Source: Dryococelus australis
Taxonomy: Eukaryota; Arthropoda; Insecta; Phasmatodea; Phasmatidae
DNA: 64,000 bases
NCBI GenBank assembly: GCA_029891345.1
Contig: CM057009.1
Location: 211,538,709-211,602,708, forward strand
Reading direction: 5' to 3'
In this document: piece after piece, positions 36,699 to 46,099 of the stretch
How positions within the stretch are numbered: position 1 is the first letter of the stretch
How the letters are laid out: the number at the start of each line of letters is the position of its first letter
The notes under the pieces: model-generated
What the model saw: only the letters and a program-made list of their open reading frames with translations
The model's database searches: none
What the model was told of the DNA's origin: nothing
Made by a program: the position numbers and the translations under genes

Positions 36699-37137
36699 GT
36701 AAGTCGATGCAATCATTGTTAAATATAAATATACTTTAATTACGGACTGAAATCCTTTTAGGTATTAAGGTTTCTTCATTACATGCAAAACTAATGATAA
36801 CCTTCATGTCGGTGACAAAAGCATGTACATATAAAATCCAAATGATTAATATACATTTATTTTAAAAATTTCACTCGACTTAAGTTTTTTTATGTGTATA
36901 ATACTTTGTGTAGCAAGCATTTATGACCTTGAAATATTCACTTACATTCCAGAAATTATTTTTTACTGTAATGTGATATCCGTGTTTAAGCACGGCAATT
37001 ATTATATAATACCGAATAACATAACAAAAAAGGACTAAAAAATTACCGAAACTGAAAATTGAAAGCAGATAATTGTCCGGAAATGGGCCCTAATAACAGC
37101 ATATCTTATTAATCGCCCTTTCACTCTGAAGAATCAA

Positions 37138-37680
37138 TACAGGATGCTCGGAAATTCCCCTTACAAACTCCTAGGACTTGTAGAGGGGACTGAGTAGACT
37201 ATTTTTTGAATAAGAGCCAATGTCCGGAAACGTACCGTTTCCGTGCTACAACCATTTCAAATCAGGTGTATCACTCGTCCACTTCCACCGAGAGAAAGAG
37301 TAATGTCTCAGATGTGCCTGTGTTGGTATGCAACCGGGTAGGCAGTACATTACTTCAGACAATCACCTAATGGCACGCGACGTCTACCCTGCCTCAAGCC
37401 CTATTGCACGCGCAATTGTTCGTGTACTAGTTGACGGGCTCTGATCAACGTGATGCAGTACAGCCTCTTCCAATTCGGGAGCGCGGCGTCTCCTTGGACC
37501 ACCACAGTCATTCCTATCAGCGGTGAAGTTACTTTGTTCTCGGAGCCGTCACGTAACTGTGGCAAAATGGGTATGCGATGGTGTCGCACGTTGTAGATAA
37601 CGCTCTTGATACAGCCGACGAGCTGCTCTTCTTTTACCTTCAGCTGTGCCATACCCAAGGATCATGTCATGTATTCCGCA
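37138..37680 (-). mobile_element. internally deleted element carrying a DUF4817-like transposase N-terminus
   Basis: On the minus strand from 37672 one reads GKRRAARRLYQERYLQRATP, then THFATV and RRLREQ. RRRRAPELEEAVLHHVDQSP and STSTRTIARAIG follow, with stops and frameshifts. This is the helix-turn-helix (DUF4817-like) N-terminal region I know from insect IS630/Tc1-type transposases. The left border near 37138 carries GGATGCTCGGAAATTCCCCT, which I associate with the end of such elements. The catalytic half is missing between the two, so it looks like a deletion derivative. Right border not determined. Confidence 0.6.
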
Positions 37681-37734
37681 AACTTGTACGCAATCATGTT
37701 AATCGGAGACACAAAGGCACGTGAATGGGGCTCA

Positions 37735-39250
37735 TAAATAGTACTATGGTAGGCCATGTAAATGGGCATGTTTTGTAAATATGACACTTATTCTAAAAAT
37801 GACGGATATGTAAATATTTTAAGTAAGTATATAGAATGCTCCAAAACATAACCGTTTTGTTCTCCATTCATGGAGATAGAATCGCATGAAAATGTTGAGC
37901 TTTTATGTCATTTGTCTGTCAGGGAGCAGTCAACCGATTCCCGCCGAAATTTTCACACAAGTAGCTCTACAACTGGTCACATATTGTTACATTTTTAGTA
38001 TGTCTGGCATTTATTAAAATATGACTGTCGTATAAATAATTTAGCTAAGTCAGTCATATATATTAGAAAATTAAGATTAAATTTTGTATGCTTAGAGTAT
38101 CCATTAGAAGCATCAAATTTTCTTATAGAGAACTTCCTTGGCCACCTTTTTTAAAGACCATGCGTGGTGTGTAAAATGTAACATTTACACCATATCTCGG
38201 AACCCACTAACTAATTCCCACGAATTTTTTTATATGAGTAGTAAGTACTACAGTAGGCCATGTAAACTTATTCAATTTAAATGGGTTTAGAAGCATCATC
38301 TATGAGTATACAGAGTCTGGTTTTATGCCTCTTTGTATAATAGCGCCAGAAGATAAAAAAAAAGCTTTAATCTCACATCCCCGAAATCAGTAAACCCATT
38401 TTCACTAAAATATGCACACAATTAGTGCTACGGTGGGTCATGTAAACTTACACGACTAAAGTGACTCACGCACTTGTTTTCAAAATTATGTCCCTGTAAA
38501 TGTTTGAGGTTGGTAAACCAAGTCTATAAGCTGTTCGCGGTAAAATGAGCAGTTTCGAAAGCTCTGCTTAAGATCTAGTTGTATGCTCGTTGTGTATTCT
38601 TCCGCCTTATGTAGAATTAACATTGCCATGGGCCTCATAACTTTATTCGTGCGTCGATCAAGTAAAACTGTGAAATTTTTAGGAAAGTAAATACGATACA
38701 AATGGGCTCATTTTCACACTTCAATGCATTAACAAAAACAGAAAGTGAACGAAATAATTTTAGCTATCACAAATTGTTACCTAACACTTTTTATTTGACG
38801 TCAATATATGGAACTATTTTCCATCCATCGTTACCAACTTTACTGGGCAAATGTCACTCCGTGCGTCCATTAAAACACATGCGTTCAGGGGCAGTGACTT
38901 TTTTCTAAGGTTCATTTCAAAAGTGCTCACTTTATTGTGAACAGTTTTTACCCAAAACTTAAAATTTATTATAACCGAAGTACATGCTCCGAATTTCACC
39001 TCTGTGAAGTACTTGCTTGTACTCCTTCTTATGGTACGAGGTGTTCTGAGTTCGAGTCCTGGGTACATCACGTATATATGTGTTACAGTCTTACTAGTAT
39101 TGCATTTAATTCTGGTTTTGTATATAATGATTTCGTTGTCAACGAGACCTGTCTATCATAATATGATATTATATTATACCCTTGAACTTCAAAAAAATTA
39201 TTTGCATCTCTGTAGAAGAAAGTAGGCTCATTTGTTATATCGGTACCTTC
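37735..39250 (+). repeat. 285-bp tandem-repeat retroposon family, copy 1 (split by a MITE)
   Basis: Successive degenerate units each carry three landmarks. These are GTAGGCCATGTAAACTTA (37748, 38252, 38436), CTTATTCTAAAAATGACGG-like text (37789), and a phrase like CATATCTCGGAACCCACTAA. After the MITE at 38529-38946 the family's 3' module resumes (38947-39250). It includes a B-box-like GAGTTCGAGTCCTGG at about 39048 and ends with AAGTAGGCTCATTTGTTAT, as in the copy at 46-48.9 kb. No coding capacity is seen. Confidence 0.7.
38529..38946 (+). mobile_element. MITE family A, copy 4, nested in the 285-bp repeat
   Basis: 418 bp from AGCTGTTCGCGGTAAAATGA (preceded by TA) to ..GCTCACTTTATTGTGAACAGTT. 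Shares interior landmarks with copy 2 (GTATTCTTCCGCCTTATGTA, ACACTTCAATGCATTAACAA, TTACCTAACACTTTTTATTT). It interrupts the 285-bp repeat copy, so it is the younger insertion. Confidence 0.85.
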
Positions 39251-40394
39251 TTTTAATTATAACTAGGCCTAAAATCAACGTTACTTTTTCTGCGTACACT
39301 CCTATTGTTGCTTTCACAGATTTATCTTGAAGAGTTGACACGTATTATCTTGACCTTTCAACATCATCATATATATGGATGCGTTCTGTAATAACATTGA
39401 AATGTCAAAATTATAGGTGTTAAATCAAGCAGCGAAAGGATTGTACAAAGAAGTAATAATGCAGAGTTGAGTGAAGAGATTTGGACGGCTCTTAACATTG
39501 AGGTCTTTAGAGCCGAAATTATGTAGATTATGGGCCTAATTTTCATTAATAAAATGCATGTACCACAGTGAAAATATAAGTTAAGCATGGCATAATAAAA
39601 CTTGAAATATTTCAAACCGTAAGATTTAGAGCAAAATAAGTTAAATTTGACCACCCTTAAAATGCATATAATATGGCGTGAATAATATATTAGTACAATA
39701 CATATATACACTCCCAGCCATTTTGTAATTTAAAGATTTATTTATATAAATAAAGGAAAGTTAAATAAAATATTGACTCTTTTTTATTAATTGAAGGGGA
39801 ATAAACTTATAGAATTTTAAAATAATCACAGGTTATTAGTTTCGATGCTGTTGGAAACAACAGAGGTACCGTATTTTGTACGTACGTACCATAGAGGCAT
39901 TTTATGTCGTTGTAGAGCGCATTTCCGTACATCAACTGTATATTTCCGCAATGATTTTGATGAATCTAGTGAAGATTTTGACAGTGTATAGGAATCATAG
40001 CTCATAGATAATCGTATGTCTAAAATGTATAGTTTCTTGTAAGGTTGGTATCACTGACAGTAGAAGACTTTTTAACAGAGTGTAGCGCTCTTTGGTATAA
40101 AGGACATCTGCTAAGCAACAAGTAGCTGTCCTCAACAAATCATTACACTATTTGAGCGTGAAAACCTGAGAATCTATTTTAGTATATTCGATGTGACTGC
40201 TTGCATTTGACGCTCTAAAAAAAACACTGGATGTGTTAATATGTTAATACGAACTAAAAATATAAAAAATGTCCGTCATCACTAACAAGCCATTGTCAGC
40301 AACGCTGTTTAACAGAATGGCAAACATAGCTACTCTTTCCATTAGAGTAGATTCACAGGCGGTCACAATCGCTTCTCTTGTGGTATCCAGTATC

Positions 40395-40905
40395 CGTAGC
40401 TTTGTGGCTTACTCAGCATTCTTCAGCGTTCCCTAATAACAAAAATTGAACTTTTTTAAATCTGGAGATATGGGTGGTTACTCGACACTTTGTCGTCGGC
40501 CTATCCACCACCCACAAATACATATTTAATCCAGGAGACCCATGCGTCTCAATGGTAATGTGGCAGTGCAACGTACTGATGATGAAAATGTCATATTTGT
40601 AGAGTTGGTGAAAATATAGCAATATATGGTTTCATGCTACAAGGTACAGTAACTTTCAACCCACAAATCATCTGGCAAACATACCGCACCACACTGGTAA
40701 CCCAGGAAGGTTAACTGCTTGCTTTACCACATTGCGGTGATTTTCATCTGCCAAGGTCACACAATTTGGGCGATTGACAGTTCCACGTCAATAAAATGTA
40801 CGTCGTTGCACGTGTTCACAACACACCCACAATTCTTTGTTATTTCTGTATGTGTCATCTTTATTCATAGTGTGAGGTAACGTGGGAATGTAAAACTTCC
40901 GCTTT
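40395..40905 (-). pseudogene. degenerate IS630/Tc1-type transposase
   Basis: Read on the minus strand. At about 40510-40440 is WIGRRQSVE, stop, PPISPDLKKFNFCY, stop, GTLKNAE. This preserves the spacing of the W-I-G-R-R .. P-P-x-S-P-D-L .. L-K-N-A block of insect transposases, with the T-P-D catalytic site itself lost. Upstream, near 40900-40700, KFYIPTLPH and a line ending in ELWVCCEHVQ are weak traces of the catalytic core. Many stops and frameshifts; an old relic. Confidence 0.55.
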
Positions 40906-41812
40906 ACTTGCTTTAAAATGAGAGGGACACTTCATTTACTGACAACTGACTCACACGCAGCAAACTCTACTGACTTCGACTTCCCAGGGGAAGTGTTGAT
41001 GTGTGCAACACAGCCACTACACTTCCTAGGTCTGTGTTCGTTCTCTTCCTGCCACGCCATCCCTTATTCTCATCAGACACAAACACGTCCCTCTCCAAAT
41101 TATCACGTAATAGCCTCATTGTTACCTGTGACGATGCCACAGTATCGAATTCTGTCCTCCATCGTCTCTGTTCCTCAATAATTTTCTCACAGTTCCAATT
41201 AACAGTTTCAAATTCACGTACATTGCTCAAAATAAAATCGTGCCACCTCCGCCCTTTCCTCTTCAATTGTAGTGCAGCCGCTCGTATCTGCAAATGTTAC
41301 TGCCAACTGCAGAATGATTACATTCGCTGGCACACACACAACATTGTCCTTATGGTCTAATATCCGCAGTCCCATTAGATTATCTTTAATAGTTTCTATG
41401 TTATTATTTTTCAAAGAGTGAAAGCATTAATTTAAGACTTAAGGTATATAATGATCTCTAAAATGTATATTCTACAATATACAAAAATAAATATACAGTA
41501 AAATTTTAATTATGTGAATGAATTATATAATAATGTAGGTATATTTATACATATATTATAACATTTTATTATTTCAGTTTTTAATATTTTCAATAATGTT
41601 AGATTTGAATATGTTTGAAAAAATTCTTGTATGACCAGAAATCACATAACTTAGCAAGATTAAGTAATGGATTTAAAGCAATTTTTTATTTGTTAATATA
41701 TTTCGTATTCTATTCCTATATATTTATTGATTTTGTGATAATGTTAATTTTGCGCTCGAAATATGAATGAATGTATAGAGGACACTAGTATGAATAACCT
41801 AAATATTTTGCC

Positions 41813-41839
41813 TTTTTTTTTTTTTTTTTTTTTTTTTTG
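41813..41839. repeat. poly-T tract, 27 bases
   Basis: Uninterrupted T run 160 bases before the acceptor of the 23-bp exon 11. It could be the complement of a retroposon A-tail or simple slippage. It is too far upstream to be that exon's polypyrimidine tract. Confidence 0.9.
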
Positions 41840-41999
41840 GGAGAAATGAGAAAAATATTGAAAGTGGTTTTTTCTGCTAGTTAATACATTCTATTTCTAA
41901 AAATACAATTCAGTAACAAATAATATCGATATATTCTTGAAATTGTATTATTGTTTTATTAGTGTCGTTGTCTATTAAAATATTTATTTTCTGTTTCAG

Positions 42000-42022
42000 A
42001 AAAGAAGAAAGTGGAGGAAAAG
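42000..42022 (+). CDS. bt: projectin/twitchin exon 11: 23-bp microexon, start of PEVK-like linker
   Basis: The acceptor is TTCTGTTTCAG|AAAAG and the donor GAAAAG|GTAAGA. Its 23 nt enter with two bases completing a Glu codon from exon 10 and leave in phase 0, giving ..LTVT-E-KKKVEEK. In fly projectin the same place, directly after Ig 6, has a short run of Lys and Glu that opens the PEVK-like spring region. The placement, phase fit and composition all agree. The next exon is more than 21 kb away or outside the window. In-frame microexons here would suit alternative splicing of linker length, which is inference. Confidence 0.8.
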
Positions 42023-43368
42023 GTAAGAGAAAATATTACTTCTTTCAAAATGACGATCTTGGTGACTGATTCAAAATCTTATATTTATCTAATGTTAAAG
42101 TTTCATCTTAGGCGTTGCTATCATCTTCAGTAGTACAGTGTTATTCAAACACACCAATAGTTAAATGTGATTTCCAAAACATCTCGCATCTTGATATCTA
42201 ATTTAAAGTCTCACTTTCCATCACCCAACAGCACATGTATCAGCGCATTATAAGCGGGTACTACACTGATTACCCAAAAAGAATTAATTTATGCTTTGAA
42301 GTTGACGAATTTTTGTGCAAATCTATTAACGCTTTTGGAGTGAGATCTTATTGACTGATAAGTGCAGCATGAATTTACTCAAGAACTAAAAGTAAAACAT
42401 TCAGCCACAGTTCACTAAAAAGTAATCTAATTAAATTTCTATGGAAATAGGTAATCTAAGTAATTCTTATTTCAGTCGCATATAGGATCTGATCTTTAAA
42501 AATAGTTCAGGCCTTCGAATTGACATAGCTAAAATAACTCGGAATTTGCATATTTTAGACAATACTGAAAATCTGCCATTTTCAAAGCCTAAATTCGTTA
42601 ATTTTTATTTTAATTATATTTTTACATCCTGGTTAATTATATAAAATTAATTAAATATTATAATATTTATCAGCTATTGAAATAATACTACCCACTTCCA
42701 ATGAACATTTTTGAATGTTAATGAAAATAATTTATTTTGAAAACTAAAATTTTTAAATTAAAGATTCGATATTTTTTTCGCAAAGAAACACGTAGGCTAT
42801 AGTTTAATTCAGTATGATATAAATATAATACACTTAACAGTTAATTGGCAACGAGAAAATTAAAATAGAAATTTACCGATGTAACTAAAAGAGGTTTGTT
42901 TCAATTGCACGTTATAACCAAGTAATTTTAATGAGGTCAAATCAAAATTAGAAATTTTTCACTAAATTTTGTAGGATTTGGTGGCGTAGTACTTAAGCTC
43001 ACAGCATGTACTACAGAATATAACATTTATTTTAAATTAATTCGGTGACTACGGATGTATAGCCTACTTCGTTAAGCGAATAAGACAGTCATGGAGAAAT
43101 TATATTACTACTGCATAAGAATATTTATTTTCTTTCCATTTTAGTACTTATATGAGTAACGTGAAGAATTTCAGTTTAGAAAATGCTAAGATGTGATAGT
43201 TCACCTCCGTATTTCTGCTGATGGTACTTACCCACACGACGAAACATACCAAGGTAGGTTGAATTGATTTTTGTGTTCCAGAGACAGCACATATTACAAA
43301 AATATAAATGAAGCCACCATTTTAAAAATAAAACGTCAATCTTTTAGTTTCTTTTTTCCAGGATGGCT

Positions 43369-43372
<4 letters not shown>

Positions 43373-43458
<86 letters not shown>
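43373..43458. repeat. compound (TA)n(CA)n microsatellite
   Basis: About 48 bases of alternating TA (43373-43420) followed by about 38 bases of alternating AC (43421-43458). It adjoins the C-terminal end of the Tc1-like transposase relic. Confidence 0.95.
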
Positions 43459-43460
<2 letters not shown>

Positions 43461-43524
43461 AAACCCAAAAAATCGTTCACCCAGAAGGAATTATTACAAT
43501 TTAAGTCTGGTATGAGCAATATTC

Positions 43525-44030
43525 ATTGCGCATACATACTTATCTCAGTACGATGCCTCGCCTACATGTTTGCGAACACATTCGGCAAGATGTCATGGAA
43601 TGGCGTTGTAGAGGTTCCTTATGGTTTCATGTGATAATCCATCCATTGCTGTTTAATTATTCGCTGAAAGTTTCGAGGTGGAATTGCGACAGAGTGACCA
43701 ATAGCATCGCACATCTATTCAAATGGGGACAGGTCTGGAAATGCAACTGGCCATTACAGAGTATCCATATGGCTTCAAGGCACTCTTTTGAGACTGCAGC
43801 AGTGAGGAAGAGCGTTGTCTTGTTGGAATAGGCCACTGCTATATGTGTTCAAATTCAGCAGGGCCACTCGTTGCAGGACCTCATGGGTGTACCATTGAGC
43901 TATCAAAGGGCATGTGATGATGACTAACATTTTTCGAGCCTTTTGTACATTATCACACCCCACACCAGTTTGTCCCCAAATATGTGGGAAGTAATTAGAG
44001 AATTGATAAACAGCCCAAAACAACATAATA
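43525..44030 (-). pseudogene. Tc1-like transposase relic, C-terminal half
   Basis: On the minus strand from about 44026: MLFWAVYQFS.., then LIAQWYTHEVLQ, NLNTYSSGLFQQDNALPHCC (the second catalytic Asp in Q-Q-D-N-A-x-P-H). In another frame follow WPVAFPDLSPFE, stop, MCDAIGHSV, and farther on LPECVRKHVG. The catalytic Q-Q-D-N motif is better preserved than in the element at 7.0-8.5 kb, but stops and frameshifts disrupt the rest. Inverted repeats could not be found. Confidence 0.75.
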
Positions 44031-44202
44031 TGTCCTTAAGAAACTAAGCCCTTAAGTCGATAGTTTCATAGTTACAGTACGTCCAATGTTGTACTGGATG
44101 TATTCGTAATAGTCTTCCTGACAAATTCCAGTTCAAGTAGCGGTAGTCATGTTAGCATACCAGCAATGGTACGTCACTTTACAAGAAGTGCTCAAAATGT
44201 CC

Positions 44203-44330
44203 ACCTTTTCCCTGGATGCAAGCCTCAATACGTAATGTTATTGAGTATTTGGTGAAGCACTGCTATGTCGGGAACTGGAATTGCTTAAACCATGTCCCTG
44301 AGATGCCCCCACAGGTAATTTGTTCTGAAC
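44203..44330 (-). pseudogene. C-terminal tail of a second IS630/Tc1-type transposase
   Basis: On the minus strand, FRTNYLWGHLRDMV, stop, AIPVPDIAVLHQILNNI and, after a one-base shift, RIEACIQGKGGHFEHFL and a stop. The G-G-H-F-E-H-x-L terminus and L-W-G-x-L block are typical of insect transposases with the DUF4817-like N-terminus. It therefore belongs to the same broad family as the relics at 35.9, 37.4 and 40.4 kb. It adjoins but is distinct from the Tc1-like relic on its left. Confidence 0.7.
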
Positions 44331-44932
44331 GATCTATCCACATGTGCACGTCAGTTAATAACACTCACACCATCCCAGCTAATCACTTTAACAGGCATGC
44401 CTAGTGAAATATTGACTATTACCAATACGTGTGGTACAACGTTGGAAGTTCTGTACCCTCGGAAACCATCGACTTTAAAACATATGTTCATAGAGACATG
44501 TTTTTTTCTTTTTTTGTGGTGTACTATCCACTCCCCGATAACATCCCACATATTTGGTAACATGCTGTATAGTTCGACAGGTACAAAGTTTCCAGATGAG
44601 CCAAGCCAGGCCTCTACAACACCCGTCCAGATACCTACCCCAATTGTGGGTATTTCCAGCGCAAAACTTTCCTTAGAATTAAATCCAACACTGTTAAATT
44701 GAAAACTGGTTGAATATGTTGCGGCACAGCTAAGAACATTGGAATTTTGACACCTACCATTTGACCGAAGGAAAAGTTGTACCCACTACATTAAAATAAC
44801 ACACAAAAGACTAAAATACAAAGCTAAAACCCATGCCACACAGCTTCAAACAATACAGCATTTATCTAAAATCTATATCACAGTAAAAATCCTAACCTAC
44901 GCATTCTCACTAAAAAAAACCCTTCTGTCACT

Positions 44933-45295
44933 TTAGATAAACGAATGATAGGAATTCCCTTTATCTCCTTTAACCGCCCCCTCCCCACTTATTTGAACTG
45001 ATCTTGGGCCAGGTTTGGTTAGGCCAATTACTGCCACGTACTTAGGTCCACCTTGGGGAGGAAGGGGTGAGTTATTCAATACTGCATTCTCTTTCGTCCA
45101 TCTGCTAAACTCATTCCATCCTAGTACCCATTTGCTACTCTGATACCACTCAAAGGAAACAAGCCCTCGGTTCATCTCTGAAATAGCAGCAACAGGTGCC
45201 TCCCAATTTCCTTGACTAAATCTGGCTTTAAGTTCGTCACATCCATGAAAAACATTTTCGAGGTAATGCGATTTGTTGCATACGAAGGGCCAGGA
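44933..45295 (-). other. unassigned coding-like stretch, about 120 codons
   Basis: One minus-strand frame is open from a stop near 45298 to a stop at 44933. It reads HYLENVFHGCDELKARFSQG, NWEAPVAAISEMNRGLVSFE and, nearer the end, LPPQGGPKYVAVIGL and RSVQISGEGAVKGDKGN. Amino-acid balance and GC content differ sharply from the surroundings, as in transposon coding sequence. A start near 45175 (MNRGLV) is possible, but the frame extends upstream. I do not recognise the family. Confidence 0.35.
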
Positions 45296-45404
45296 CTAAA
45301 TACTAGACCACGTAATAACAATTAAATGGCTTCGTGTAAGTTCACTTGCTATAGGTCCTGACTGCTTCTCGAGAGGCTTCAAGGGGTTTGAATGCAAGAC
45401 ATCT

Positions 45405-45800
45405 CCTTCTGTGGCGTGCTGCTGTGAATGTGTATTGGTCAGATTACTAATCTCTCACTTAGACGACCCGGGTTGGTTGTATTCTCAGCGTGGTCGTTCC
45501 CGGATTTTTGTATGTAGGAATCGTGCCGGACCGGACGATGCTGCTCTTCGGTGGGTTTCATGGAGAATCTCCCATTTCCCCCACCCTTGCATTTCGGCGC
45601 TGCTTCATATTCACCTCACCTCACTCTCATTGGCTCTCAACTCCTTCTGTGGCTCTCAGTCAGAACATTTGATAGCCCTTCGTAATCGGTTGGCAGACCA
45701 CTCTGAGCGAGCAGCTGTCCGTCAACCAGCTGCATCTGGGGGAAACTTCATCTTTTCACCGCCTTCCATGTTATTAATCATCACCGCCAGGGCCGCATTC
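45405..45800 (+). repeat. GC-rich SINE-like block with tRNA-like head
   Basis: At 45435-45500 an A-box-like TGTATTGGTCAG and, after TCACTTAGACGA, CCCGGGTTGGTTGTATTCTC resembles a tRNA B box with a small insertion (CCGGGTTCGATTCCC). About 300 GC-rich bases follow (..CTCCCATTTCCCCCACCCTT..). The open frame of 138 codons here is then a by-product of GC content. Type 'tRNA-derived SINE' is inference from the boxes. Confidence 0.5.
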
Positions 45801-46099
45801 AAAATGACCAGCTTCTCTAACCAGTGAAACTTGTGGTTCCTCTACATTTCGCTACACAGCCAAATTGGCTTGCCACATGCTACCAACAAAATTAGTAATT
45901 ACTGGCCTTTTAAAAAAAATATTGGTTTATTACCTTCTGAAGACGAGGCCACACTTTAAATCTGCTTTTGTTTTTTATGTAATTTACAAAATAAATTATA
46001 ATTTCTTAAAAAATTTTCCGAATTTCTATTTACAACTTTTTATTAGTCTAGGAAATGACAATTATAGCTAACTTTCCGGATGAAAGAAAGGCTTATAAA

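Larger units (their letters stand above)
36699..41999. other. intron 10 (5.3 kb)
   Basis: Almost wholly repetitive. It has a transposase N-terminal deletion derivative (37138-37680), then a copy of the 285-bp tandem-repeat family (37735-39250) interrupted by MITE family A copy 4 (38529-38946). Another transposase relic lies at about 40395-40905 on the minus strand, and a 27-base T run at 41813-41839. The open frames at 40918-41414 on both strands have no recognised domain. Confidence 0.7.

Noticed and set aside
39030..39070. Nuclear tRNA gene suggested by GAGTTCGAGTCC
   Set aside because: The same B-box-like text recurs at the end of each 285-bp repeat copy with no complete cloverleaf; it is a tRNA-derived repeat module.
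45411..45827. 138-codon open frame
   Set aside because: Overlaps a SINE-like GC-rich block with tRNA-like boxes; the frame is better explained by composition.
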